64,000 nt of DNA, from NCBI GenBank assembly GCA_029263395.1, contig JAJCXO010000238.1:1-64000 (forward strand). Direction: 5' to 3'. Position numbers and translations under genes: made by a program. Of this stretch, positions 53,949-62,727 are shown in pieces. The notes under the pieces are model-generated. The model did not search any database, had not been told where the DNA came from, and worked only from the letters and a program-made list of their open reading frames with translations. Origin of the DNA: Acidobacteriota bacterium (GTDB lineage: Bacteria > Acidobacteriota > Thermoanaerobaculia > Multivoradales > J023). Position 1 is the stretch's first letter; the number at the start of each line of letters is the position of its first letter.

Positions 53949-55535
53949 TTAGCTGCGGGCGGCGCTTGCAGGCCGACGACGCCGTCCACCCCGACGGCGG
54001 CGGCGTGGGCCTTGGCCTCCCTCGGTGCCTGCGGGACGCTCGGAGTGGTCCTTACGACCACCGGGTTGTCCTGCGGGTTGTCCGGCAGCAGGCCGACTTT
54101 GTCCGGCAGCAGGCCGACCTTGTCCGGCAGCAGGCCGACCTTGCCCGGTGGCAGGCCGTCCTGGCCTGGCAGCGGGTCTTCCCGGTCCGGCAGCAGGCCT
54201 ACCTTGGCTGGTTGCCGGGCCACGCCCCTTGCCGCGGTGGGGTTTGTTGCCACGACCCTCAGCTTTGGGTTGGCCACTTTTGGCCTGCGGGGCACCATGC
54301 TGGGCTTTGCGCTCCGCCTTGGCGCGAGCCCGGGCCCGCTCTTCAGCCTTGCGAGCACGGATGGCCGCAATGCGGTCCGCGATTGGGATTTCGAGCTGCT
54401 CGCCGCCCGCCGCGTTGTTGTCAAACCCTTCGAGTTGGCGTCGTGGCAAGCGTTTGCCGACGGCACGCTCGATAGCGTTGAGGTCGTTCTTCTCCTGCTG
54501 CGAGCAAAAGGTGAAGGCCTCTCCAGTCGCCTGGGCGCGGGCGGTCCGTCCGACCCGATGGATGTAATCCTCGGGCAGGTGAGGGACGTCAAAATTCACC
54601 ACATGGGAGAGGGCTTCGACGTCGATACCGCGGGCTGCGATGTCGGTGGCCACCAAAACTTTGATCTTGTGGTTCTTGAAGTCGGCAAGAGCGCGGGTAC
54701 GTTGTGCCTGGCTGCGGTTGCCATGAATCCGGTCGCAGTTGACGCCTCGTTTGCCCAGGTATTGGGCGAGGCGATTGGCTCGATGTTTAGTGCGTGTGAA
54801 CACCAGCACGTTGTCGATTTCGCCCTGCTCCAGCAGCTTGAAGAGCAACAGCGATTTGAGGTCTTGGCGCACCAAGAAGATGGCTTGCTCGATCCCGGTG
54901 GCTGGCGCCGAACGGCGTTCGACGTTGATCCGGACCGGATTCTGTAGCAGCTCCCGCGACAACGTGACGATCGGCGGCGGCATGGTAGCCGAGAAGAAGA
55001 GCGTCTGGTTGCGTGGCGGCAGATGTTTCAACACGCGACGAATGTCGGGTAGGAATCCCATGTCCAACATGCGATCCGCTTCGTCGAGTACTAGGACCTC
55101 GAGGCCTGACAGGCGAGCATAGGGTTGCCTGAAATGATCGAGCAAACGGCCTGGACAAGCGACAATGACGTCGATGCCCTGGCGGAAGGACTTCTCTTGC
55201 GGCCCGAAGCCGACACCGCCGTAAACCGCCGCGGCACGCAACCGGGTGTGCTTGGCCAAAGCGTTGAAGTGTTCGACGATTTGAGCAGCGAGCTCGCGGG
55301 TCGGGGTGATAATCAAAGCGCGGGTGGTGCCGCGTTTGGTGTTGATCAAACGCTGCAAGATCGGCAGCACAAAAGCTGCCGTTTTACCGCTGCCGGTCAT
55401 GGCGCAAGCCAGCAAGTCGCGGCCTTCGAGAGCCGGGGGGATGGCGTCGCGTTGGATCGGGGTCGGGTCAACAAATCCCATGTCATCGAGGCCCTGCAGT
55501 AGGGCCGGATGGAGATTGGATGCAGAAAAACTCAT
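53949..55535 (-). CDS. DEAD-box RNA helicase, RhlE-like
   Basis: This is a 528-residue helicase. The Q motif (GFVDPTPIQRDAIP), AMTGSGKTAAF, PTRELAAQI, VLDEADRMLDMGF, SATMPP, VLVFTRTKHRANRLAQYL, ATDIAARGID and HRVGRTARA are all present in order, so the core (about 1-375) looks active. After it comes a basic Arg/Ala/Lys-rich region and a low-complexity Gly-Arg-Pro-Ala tail built on seven-residue repeats, ending in RRRRRGGRRRR-like sequence. Such tails bind RNA and can drive phase separation. The role would be RNA remodelling in ribosome assembly or mRNA decay. Confidence 0.94.
   Translation of the reverse strand: MSFSASNLHPALLQGLDDMGFVDPTPIQRDAIPPALEGRDLLACAMTGSGKTAAFVLPILQRLINTKRGTTRALIITPTRELAAQIVEHFNALAKHTRLRAAAVYGGVGFGPQEKSFRQGIDVIVACPGRLLDHFRQPYARLSGLEVLVLDEADRMLDMGFLPDIRRVLKHLPPRNQTLFFSATMPPPIVTLSRELLQNPVRINVERRSAPATGIEQAIFLVRQDLKSLLLFKLLEQGEIDNVLVFTRTKHRANRLAQYLGKRGVNCDRIHGNRSQAQRTRALADFKNHKIKVLVATDIAARGIDVEALSHVVNFDVPHLPEDYIHRVGRTARAQATGEAFTFCSQQEKNDLNAIERAVGKRLPRRQLEGFDNNAAGGEQLEIPIADRIAAIRARKAEERARARAKAERKAQHGAPQAKSGQPKAEGRGNKPHRGKGRGPATSQGRPAAGPGRPAARPGRPATGQGRPAAGQGRPAAGQSRPAAGQPAGQPGGRKDHSERPAGTEGGQGPRRRRRGGRRRRPASAARS
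54081..54206 (-). repeat. 21-bp tandem repeats encoding heptads in helicase tail
   Basis: Six consecutive 21-base units (for example TCCGGCAGCAGGCCGACCTTG at 54102 and 54123, identical) encode GQGRPAA-like heptads on the minus strand. Outer units are diverged. Copy number is likely to vary between strains. Confidence 0.85.
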
Positions 55536-55927
55536 AGAGAACGTATCTCTTTCTGAGAACGCACGAATGCTGTCGGACTGGGAGCCGCAAGTAATCTGGG
55601 GCAGAGTAGAAAACTCTACAAAGACGACTACAGGGCTGTGTTTCCCACGGGCAGCGAGGCCGCGTCGCTCGGACGTTCCGGCTGATTCAAGAAAATGCTA
55701 ACGGAGGACTAAGCCGGGGAGGCCGCCGCTGGTCTAGGTGGGGTGTGCGTGAGAAGCAACGCCATGAATGGCTCGCTCGGATCACGAACGTGCCGCAGTA
55801 TGGCATAGATTCTTAGCGGCGACAACCTGGCTAGCTGTCGGGAGGTGTCGGTGGGCTGCGCCAGGCATCGCCAGAGCGAGGCTGGTGGGCCCGCCGATAG
55901 GCCCGGGGGCCGCTACCCGAGAAGTTT
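55536..55927. other. Intergenic region between helicase and YHS remnant
   Basis: This 392-base region should contain the helicase promoter and 5' leader. I see no supported gene, no clear promoter boxes and no structured RNA that I can name. Confidence 0.4.
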
Positions 55928-56206
55928 TTGAATTTGCGACTGAAGGCTTCGCAACATCTTCGTACTTATGTCACGTATGCTCTCGCCCTGGCGGTCAGTC
56001 TGGTGATCGTTACTCCGATTTACGCCAGCGAAGCGGCTAGCACGTCGAATGGCCTGACCGCCGCCGGCGGGCCGCTGGCGATCCACGGCTTTGATCCGGT
56101 GTCCTACTTCAGTGGCGTTCCGCGACGTGGCGTCGCGATTTTCCAAGCAAGAACCCGCCATTGGCGGGCTGAGCTGGGATTTCGGCCGAAATGGTCTTGG
56201 CGATAG
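55928..56206 (+). pseudogene. Probable remnant of a YHS-domain secreted protein
   Basis: The 92-codon frame (TTG start) encodes a signal-peptide-like segment (YALALAVSLVIVTPIYASEA) and then GGPLAIHGFDPVSYFSG, which resembles the first strand of YHS-domain proteins (GYDPVAYF). After that the sequence no longer matches the domain and it stops early, lacking the YHS core. A frameshift or deletion near 56110 is the likely reason; a real short protein is possible. Confidence 0.4.
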
Positions 56207-56290
56207 CAGCGCGGGCTGAGATAGTGAGCAAGAATTCGTCCGTCACTCAACACCGATCCGTCAGGCGGCTTAGCAATCTTGGAGGATGTC

Positions 56291-56761
56291 ATGGCTGATG
56301 CGTCGACTTTGATAACTACTTTACAATCCGCTCCTCCTATTATCATCGGCCTCGTTCGCGAGATTCCGCCGCAGAATCTAAAGCGACGCCCCAGCCCAAC
56401 TAAGTGGTCCGCGCACGAACATGCTTGCCATATATCTACAGCAGACGCGGCCTACCTATCACGGCTAGAGTTGATGCTGTCTGATCCCGAGCCCTACATA
56501 AAGTCTATGCTGCCATCCGCAGATGAGGAGGCTGGGTCACTACTAAACGCCGACCTGGACGAAGCACTTGACCTCTACGTGAGAGAGCGTGCACGGCTGG
56601 TAGTGCGTTTGAGGGAGCTGTCCGAAGGGGACTGGCAAAGGACGGCGAGGCATGAAGGGTACGGCCACTACTCCGTATTCATCATGTTCAGGGACCTGCT
56701 ATTGCACGAGATGCTTCACACATACAGGATGCAGGAGCTGATGCTAAAGAAAGCCTGGTAG
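56291..56761 (+). CDS. DinB/YfiT-like four-helix protein
   Basis: This is a 156-residue DinB-superfamily protein. It has the KWSAHEHACHI pattern and a likely metal triad His47, His139 and His143 (LLLHEMLHTYRM). The superfamily includes thiol S-transferases and metal-dependent hydrolases; the reaction here is unknown. ATG 56291 has GGAGG five bases upstream. Codon use differs from its neighbours, with more ATA, CTA and TCA and lower GC, and an attC-like half site follows at 56787, both hinting at transfer. The next gene also contains a DinB domain. Confidence 0.85.
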   Translation: MADASTLITTLQSAPPIIIGLVREIPPQNLKRRPSPTKWSAHEHACHISTADAAYLSRLELMLSDPEPYIKSMLPSADEEAGSLLNADLDEALDLYVRERARLVVRLRELSEGDWQRTARHEGYGHYSVFIMFRDLLLHEMLHTYRMQELMLKKAW

Positions 56762-56786
56762 TAAAACTTCAGCTAAACAGGCCGCC

Positions 56787-56810
56787 GCCTAACAAGCGAT
56801 TCAAGCTGCA
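56787..56810 (+). other. attC-like half site after the DinB gene
   Basis: GCCTAACAAGCGATTCAAGC begins 25 bases after the DinB stop and closely resembles the left arm of integron attC sites (RYYYAAC followed by AAGCG-TTCAAGC). I could not find the complementary right arm ending in GTTRRRY within the next 130 bases, so at best this is a broken site. Confidence 0.3.
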
Positions 56811-56963
56811 GGGGTGCTTCTTTGGCGGCTCAGGCGATGTGCCATGAAGAGTTGAATAGTGCACTCGAGTGTGACATCGGCACCCGTGTAGAATCTCCTC
56901 GAGACTGCGGTAGACGCTGAACACAGGACCACGGATAAGACAGCTGAACCGGAGAGGCGACCC

Positions 56964-58085
56964 ATGGCAGCCAAAATTGACGCTTTCATAAGCTACAGTC
57001 ACAAAGATACCGAGTATCTGGAGCATCTGCGGCGCCACTTACGGCCGCTCGAGCGCCACGGTCGACTCAACCTCTGGGACGACCACAAGATAGGGGCCGG
57101 GGATCGCTGGTACGACCAGATCCGACAGGCGATGGCTGCGGCTCGGGTTGCGATCCTGCTCGTCAGTGACAACTTTCTCAATTCGGATTTCATCCACGAA
57201 GAAGAGCTGGGGCCGTTTCTACAGGCGGCGGAAGAGGATGGTCTTCTGATCCTGTGGATTCCGATCCGGCCTTGCCTGGTCGAGGCGACGCCGATCAGTC
57301 GCTACCAGGCGGTGTGTGATCCCGCGCAGCCTTTGTGCGATTTTGCAGGTGCTGAACTCGATCGGCGATTGGTTCGCATTGCCAAGTCGATCCAGATGGC
57401 GATCGAGCCGTTGACCGAGACCGTCCAGTTTGGCAAGAACTTGATGCTTTGCCGTCAATCGCGGCAGACTACGTTGACGATCCTGAACGAGTTTGCTGGC
57501 GGCGAGTCGGCGCTCGAGCACAGCCCTGGCCCTGGACGATGGAGCATCGCCGAAGTGGCTGAACATTTGCTGCTGACCGATCGTTATTTCCTCAGGGAAT
57601 TGCGCACCATAGTCAAGCAAGTGCAGGCTGGTCAGGAGCCCACGCTTCGCCGATCTTTGGAGGATTTCCCGCTCTCCTTTCGGCTCGTTCCGGATGCTCT
57701 CGAACCCTACATCGTGATGCCGTTCTCGTTCATGACCCGGGTCGCACCGCCGATGCTGCGGGAAGTTATGGCGCGCAACCGTGTGGTCGAGATTGATGCA
57801 CCGCCGGCCACGGTTCCGCAGGGATTGACTCCCTCTTCGCAGTTGGCTACCGAGCTCGAACAGTCGTTGAAAGAAATCGAGGTCTTCTTTCGACAGCATC
57901 CACATGTCGATTTCCAAGAGATCCGTTTAGAACATCCGATCTTGGGTACCCCTTCGGTGATGGATTTTTTGCGGTTTTTGGCGGCTCACGAGCAGCGCCA
58001 CCACAAGCAGATGTGGGCCAACCTAGAGCAACTCAAGCGTCAGGGTAAGGCAACCATCGACTGGTCGTCTCTGCTCGGTTACTGA
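56964..58085 (+). CDS. TIR-domain protein fused to DinB-like domain
   Basis: This is a 373-residue fusion. Residues 1 to about 140 are a TIR domain: IDAFISYSHKD, then LNLWDDHKIGAGDRWYDQI, AILLVSDNFLNSDFI, and the acidic cluster Glu79-Glu81 (HEEEL), which includes the likely NAD-cleaving Glu. After a short helical linker comes a DinB-superfamily domain (about 160-370) with WSIAEVAEHL (His201) and AAHEQRHHKQM (His342, His346), the usual His triad. Bacterial TIR domains often cleave NAD or make cADPR-like signals in defence; DinB domains are small-molecule transferases or hydrolases. The partner function is unknown. ATG 56964 has GGAGAGG upstream. Its codon use matches the rest of the window, unlike the DinB gene before it. 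Confidence 0.87.
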   Translation: MAAKIDAFISYSHKDTEYLEHLRRHLRPLERHGRLNLWDDHKIGAGDRWYDQIRQAMAAARVAILLVSDNFLNSDFIHEEELGPFLQAAEEDGLLILWIPIRPCLVEATPISRYQAVCDPAQPLCDFAGAELDRRLVRIAKSIQMAIEPLTETVQFGKNLMLCRQSRQTTLTILNEFAGGESALEHSPGPGRWSIAEVAEHLLLTDRYFLRELRTIVKQVQAGQEPTLRRSLEDFPLSFRLVPDALEPYIVMPFSFMTRVAPPMLREVMARNRVVEIDAPPATVPQGLTPSSQLATELEQSLKEIEVFFRQHPHVDFQEIRLEHPILGTPSVMDFLRFLAAHEQRHHKQMWANLEQLKRQGKATIDWSSLLGY

Positions 58086-58211
58086 CGGATGCTCATGACC
58101 CTGTGTTGACTTCAGTTCTGATCACATTTCCTGGTAGGTCGGTGGTTCTGGGTAACTCTCGAGCGAAAGTTGCGTTTAATGGGGAGAGCCCTATCAGCCA
58201 ATGGAGACTTC

Positions 58212-60665
58212 ATGAATCGTTTAGATTCCACCCGTACACTCGACTTCGCAGGTTTTTCTACCGTCGTTCTAGTTACAGTCGTTTTAGCTGCTGTTGTTCT
58301 GGCTGCCGTTGCACCGGAGACTCTGGCAGACACAGGAGTGCAGGCAGAGGCGTCGAAGACGCGCCGGCAGCGGGTCGAACAATCGCTACAGACTGCCATC
58401 GTTCCCAGTGTCGAGACCGGCTACGAGCTCGAGGAGCGGATCCGAGCACACGACGCGCCGGGCATCACGATTGCGGTCATCGAAGACTTCGAGCTGGACT
58501 GGGCAAGAGCCTACGGTAAAGCAGACACCACCACCGGCCGCCAGCTGACGACCCAGACGCGCCATAACGTCGGGTCGGTTTCAAAGACGGTGTGCGCGAT
58601 GACCGCAATGCGATTGGTCGAAGCCGGCAAGCTCGCGCTCGATGAGCCGATCAATCGCTACCTCAAGTCTTGGCAGCTGCCCGAGAACGAGTTCACTAAA
58701 GACAACCCAGTGACGCTTCGACTGCTTCTGAGTCATAGTGCCGGCACCACCGTACACGGCTTCCCCGGTTACCGGCCGGACGCCGAGTTGCCCTCGATTC
58801 AGCAAGTCCTCAACGGTGAAGATCCCGCCAATACCGATCCGATTCGGGTGGATCGTGTTCCGGGGGAGGGCTACCGGTACTCTGGCGGGGGTACGACCGT
58901 AGTCCAGTTAGCGATCATGGATGTGACGGGCAAGTCGTTCGAGGACGCGGCGCGCGAGTTGGTGCTTGAGCCGCTCGGCATGGAGCATACGACTTACAGG
59001 CAGCCAGTGGATGGCGTAGACCTCGGTGAGCGTGCCGTTGGTTATGCTGATAATCCGTCATTCATGGGGACCGAGGTTTTTATTGCGCAGGGTGCTGCCG
59101 GTCTGTGGTCCACCCCTACGGACCTGGCGCGGCTGATGATCGAAATCATGAAGGCGTACCGTGGCGATGAGGGCACCATCATTTCGCAGAAGACGGCGCA
59201 GGAGATGCTCACCCGAGTTTCTGGTGATGCCGGCCTCGGATTTTTTCTCGAAGACCACAACGGCGCGTTGTCCTTTGGCCACGGCGGGGACAATACGGGC
59301 TTCCACGCCTACGTGATGGGTCTACCGGCAACAGGCCAGGGGATCGTGACGATCGTCAACAGCGACGTGGGCGACGAACTGCAGCAGGAAGTGGCGCGTG
59401 CAGCGGATACCGTTTATGGATGGCCAGAAGACACCTGGGACGCAGAAGTCGTCGCGACGGGCAAGTTGGACCGAAAGGTAGCTCGCGCCATCTCCGGCCG
59501 CTACCAGTTGGGCGCCAACGACGTCATCACCGTTGTGCGAGACGGCAGCCAAATGACCTACCGGGAATGTTATTGGGGCTCCCGTGTGACCGAGATGCTG
59601 CCGCTGACCAACGGGCACTTTCAATTGGTATCGGGTAACAATTCGCTGGGCAGCCGCGCGGAACTAGTGTTCGAAACCGACAAGAGTGGCAACGTGAGTG
59701 CGATGCGTCGCGTCGGCACCGAATACGTCATGCCGCGACTCGACAAGAACAACCTTTTGCCGTTGGAGTACATCGAGGCTGGCGACATCAACGGTGCGAT
59801 GTCCAAATGGGACGAACAATCGGATCTCGATCCCGGCCTGATGCGCTTCACCGCTCGCCGGTTCGGACTGCACGACAAGGACCAGCTGAAGTCGGGGATC
59901 GAAGTCCGCACGTATGTGGCCAAACGTTTTCCGTTGGATCAGGAAGCGCAAGAAATGCTCGCCGAAGCCTACGCGGTTGCGGGCGACGAGGCGCAAGTCC
60001 AGAAGACCAAACGTCAAGCCGAAGCGCGGGTGAAAGCGCTGGCCGCTGTGTCGTCGCAGTTCGATGCTGGGCAGGTCCAGCCAGCGCTGGCAGCGTTTGA
60101 TCGCCTGGCCGCCGACATCGGATCATCTGACGCCTATCGCTGGTTGTTGGGAACTGCTGAGGGATGGCTCGCAGACTCACCCCAGCACGCCACGCTTGTC
60201 GCCAAACATGCCGCCCGACATCTTCCGAAATCGGCGACGGCACAGGCGACCCTGGCCCGTGCTCTCTGGGCCACCGGCGACGCGCCCCGTGCTATTGAGG
60301 TTATGGATCGTGCCATCGAGGCAAATCCAGCCGTCGAACAAACGGTGATCGAACGGATGTGGATTCGAGACCGTTGGAAGGGCGAGGCCGTAACCCTGAG
60401 TGAGCCAGAGATGACACGGTATGTCGGCGACTACGGCCCACGCCACATCGTGGTGAGTGAGGGCCAGCTAGCCTACTATCGCGGGTCGAATCCTCCACAA
60501 ACATTGATTCCATTAGGCAACCACCAGTTCATGATGCGAGATCTCGACTATTTCAAGTTGGAGTTTGTGATGGACGCCGAGGGTCGCCCCGACCGGATTG
60601 TTGGCCATTACAGTAGTGGCCGACGCGACGAATCGCCCCGGGACTCGGTTGACGTCGACCAGTGA
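58212..60665 (+). CDS. Secreted S12 (class C beta-lactamase-like) serine hydrolase with C-terminal repeats
   Basis: This is an 817-residue protein. ATG 58212 (GGAGA upstream) gives a signal segment (TVVLVTVVLAAVVLAAVAPETLA). The catalytic domain (about 65-410) has Ser122-Val-Ser-Lys125, Tyr223-Ser-Gly and a late HGG (FGHGGDNTG), the S12 set. An extra beta domain follows, then TPR-like helices (about 600-730) and a beta-rich end. S12 proteins include esterases, D-amino peptidases and carboxypeptidases; the substrate is unknown. It is not of ClbP layout, as no C-terminal helices are seen. It converges on the antiporter gene with 25 bases between. Confidence 0.9.
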   Translation: MNRLDSTRTLDFAGFSTVVLVTVVLAAVVLAAVAPETLADTGVQAEASKTRRQRVEQSLQTAIVPSVETGYELEERIRAHDAPGITIAVIEDFELDWARAYGKADTTTGRQLTTQTRHNVGSVSKTVCAMTAMRLVEAGKLALDEPINRYLKSWQLPENEFTKDNPVTLRLLLSHSAGTTVHGFPGYRPDAELPSIQQVLNGEDPANTDPIRVDRVPGEGYRYSGGGTTVVQLAIMDVTGKSFEDAARELVLEPLGMEHTTYRQPVDGVDLGERAVGYADNPSFMGTEVFIAQGAAGLWSTPTDLARLMIEIMKAYRGDEGTIISQKTAQEMLTRVSGDAGLGFFLEDHNGALSFGHGGDNTGFHAYVMGLPATGQGIVTIVNSDVGDELQQEVARAADTVYGWPEDTWDAEVVATGKLDRKVARAISGRYQLGANDVITVVRDGSQMTYRECYWGSRVTEMLPLTNGHFQLVSGNNSLGSRAELVFETDKSGNVSAMRRVGTEYVMPRLDKNNLLPLEYIEAGDINGAMSKWDEQSDLDPGLMRFTARRFGLHDKDQLKSGIEVRTYVAKRFPLDQEAQEMLAEAYAVAGDEAQVQKTKRQAEARVKALAAVSSQFDAGQVQPALAAFDRLAADIGSSDAYRWLLGTAEGWLADSPQHATLVAKHAARHLPKSATAQATLARALWATGDAPRAIEVMDRAIEANPAVEQTVIERMWIRDRWKGEAVTLSEPEMTRYVGDYGPRHIVVSEGQLAYYRGSNPPQTLIPLGNHQFMMRDLDYFKLEFVMDAEGRPDRIVGHYSSGRRDESPRDSVDVDQ

Positions 60666-60690
60666 AACCGGCTCACTGACGATTATCCGC

Positions 60691-62613
60691 TCACTCGGTC
60701 AACCGAGTCTCGACCTGATCCAGGCTCGTCGTTTGACCCATCACGGTCACCCGGTCGCCGCGTTGCAATCGGGTGTAGCCGTGGGAGATCAGCGACGCGC
60801 CGTCGCGCTCCACCGACAGGACCAGCACGTCGAGGGGCAGCTGGAGCTCGCGTAGAGATGCGCCATCAAGGTCGCGGTTCGACATCTCGATTTCGATGAC
60901 GTCGCGTTCGACGTCCATGCCGACAACCATGCCGGTTAATGACGGCGAGCGTACGAAGTGGTCGAGCACGTTGACCAGGGCTACACTGGGATCGATGGCG
61001 GTGGCACCGTACTGTTGGCAACGCGCTGCCGCTTCCTGGCTCGCCACCCTTGCCACGACATTGGACACGCCGAGCTCATCATGAGCCAGCCGGCAGAGAT
61101 CGATGTTGGCGTCTTCACCCATCAAACCGACTAGGGTTCGTGCCTTGTCGGCGCCGATCCGACTCAGGGCGGCACCGGACAACTCGTCGATGTGGATCAG
61201 GTCGATGTCGCTTGGTTCGTCTTCTGAGATAGGTCGGCGACTGATCAGAGAGGGCCGCCAGCCGTGGTCTGCGAGTTGGCGGGCCAGTGCCCAGGACTGG
61301 CCGTCGAGACCGAAGATCAGAACCCTGGGGGCACGGCGAAGGCCATCGGCGAGGTCTACCCGGGCTTCTCCCATCGTCTTGAGGACCCATTTGGCAGCCG
61401 GTGGGCCAATGAGCTGGTTGACGACGATGACCGCAATCATGGTGGTGGCGAAGCTACCGCCCCATTCCGGGAAGTCGACCGACACCTCCTTCGCCAGACC
61501 GAGGCCGATGCCGGCCTGGGTCAGCATGCCGAGCCAGGTCAGGCGTCGAATTCTGGGCGGCGCTCCGGCCGCCAGACCACCGAGGTAGGAGCCCGTAATA
61601 ATTGCCAGCAGACGTACAACCAGGAGTATCAGAGCGATGCGCCATGCCACCCGCAATGACACTAGGTCGAGGGAGGCGCCGGCCAGTGTAAAAAATGCCA
61701 GGTAAACCGTCGGCCCGGTGACTTTCAAGATGCGCTCGAAGTCTGCACGGTAGCTGGAAAGATTGCCGACCACAAAACCCGCCACCATACACACCAACAG
61801 CGGCTCCAGAAAGATCTCGAACGGGCCAGTGGTGTGGGTTGTCTCCCGCAACCAGCCGCTGGCCGCATAAACGCCCACTCCGGTGGCCAGCACCAGCACG
61901 CTCTGCACCTGGAGCCGCCGTCCGAATTGCAGCACCAGCTGAAGGATTCCCGCTACCGCAACCCCCACTAGGGCAGCCATCAGAATTTCACCGAGAACCA
62001 GGAAAACGAGGCTGATACGGAACTCGGAGTCGCGGAGCAGGACATCGGCGACCGAAGTGCTGACTGCAAACAGCATGATGACCGCAACGTCGAGCGCAAC
62101 GGTGACCCCGAGCAGCATGCGAGTAAACGGACCACGGGCGCGTAGCTCAGCAACCAATGCGATCAACGACGATGGCGAGCGCGAGACCAAAATTGCGCCG
62201 GTCACCAAGCCGACTGCCAAGCGAGCTTGGCTGCCCATGCCATCGAGGAAGGGTGCCGAGTCTGCCATCCACAGAATCGTTGGTACCGCTAACAGGTACG
62301 AGGCTGTGACGATCCCGAGGGTGATCCACCAGATCCGATGCAGCTGGTGCCGGATCTCGCGATAGTGCAGCTCGGCGCCGGCCGCGAAGGCGATAAACGC
62401 AAGGGCCAGCTCGTCGACGATACGCAGCTGCAGAACCTGTTCGGCTGACAGGATTTTCAGCACGTAGGGGCCGATCAAGACCCCGGCGAGTAAGAAGCCG
62501 GTGATCAGCGGCAGCTTGAATCGACTTGCCGCTTTGCCGATGCGCTCGGCAGCGAGCACCAGCACGGCGAACAAGGTGAACAGCGTCAGAAAGTCGAACA
62601 CGAGTGTACTCAT
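60691..62613 (-). CDS. CPA2-family cation/proton antiporter with RCK domains
   Basis: This is a 640-residue membrane transporter. The first 400 residues form about 12 helices of the Na+/H+ exchanger fold (for example LPLITGFLLAGVLIGPYV, FIAFAAGAELHYREI). An RCK/TrkA-N domain begins near 428 with GLDGQSWALA, a weakened dinucleotide motif, and a TrkA-C domain ends the protein (about 560-640). It is probably a potassium or sodium/proton antiporter gated by ligand binding to RCK. The helix that usually carries an acidic ion-binding pair reads TGAILVSRSPSSL, so ion choice is uncertain. Confidence 0.9.
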   Translation of the reverse strand: MSTLVFDFLTLFTLFAVLVLAAERIGKAASRFKLPLITGFLLAGVLIGPYVLKILSAEQVLQLRIVDELALAFIAFAAGAELHYREIRHQLHRIWWITLGIVTASYLLAVPTILWMADSAPFLDGMGSQARLAVGLVTGAILVSRSPSSLIALVAELRARGPFTRMLLGVTVALDVAVIMLFAVSTSVADVLLRDSEFRISLVFLVLGEILMAALVGVAVAGILQLVLQFGRRLQVQSVLVLATGVGVYAASGWLRETTHTTGPFEIFLEPLLVCMVAGFVVGNLSSYRADFERILKVTGPTVYLAFFTLAGASLDLVSLRVAWRIALILLVVRLLAIITGSYLGGLAAGAPPRIRRLTWLGMLTQAGIGLGLAKEVSVDFPEWGGSFATTMIAVIVVNQLIGPPAAKWVLKTMGEARVDLADGLRRAPRVLIFGLDGQSWALARQLADHGWRPSLISRRPISEDEPSDIDLIHIDELSGAALSRIGADKARTLVGLMGEDANIDLCRLAHDELGVSNVVARVASQEAAARCQQYGATAIDPSVALVNVLDHFVRSPSLTGMVVGMDVERDVIEIEMSNRDLDGASLRELQLPLDVLVLSVERDGASLISHGYTRLQRGDRVTVMGQTTSLDQVETRLTE

Positions 62614-62672
62614 CCCAGGAAGTGACGAAGACTATCAGGAGACTCGTCTTCGCACGATCTTGCAGGCGTTAT

Positions 62673-62725
62673 CGGCTGCAGAAGGTACCGGCTGCAGAAG
62701 GTGCCGGCTGCAGAAGGTGCCGGCT
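62673..62725. repeat. 16-bp tandem repeat, 3.3 copies
   Basis: CGGCTGCAGAAGGTRC occurs at 62673, 62689 and 62705, followed by CGGCT. It lies between two minus-strand genes, just downstream of the secreted repeat protein and upstream of the antiporter start, so it could sit in a 3' or 5' untranslated region. Confidence 0.85.
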
Positions 62726-62727
62726 CG

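Noticed and set aside
54012-54947. 311-codon plus-strand frame opposite the helicase gene.
   Set aside because: Antisense to the helicase and its repeats; the translation is repetitive and the helicase motifs on the other strand are complete.
58212-60665. S12 hydrolase as a ClbP-like prodrug peptidase for the lipopeptide.
   Set aside because: It lies 20 kb from the NRPS genes among unrelated genes, lacks the three C-terminal membrane helices of ClbP, and the NRPS lacks the acyl-D-Asn start module.
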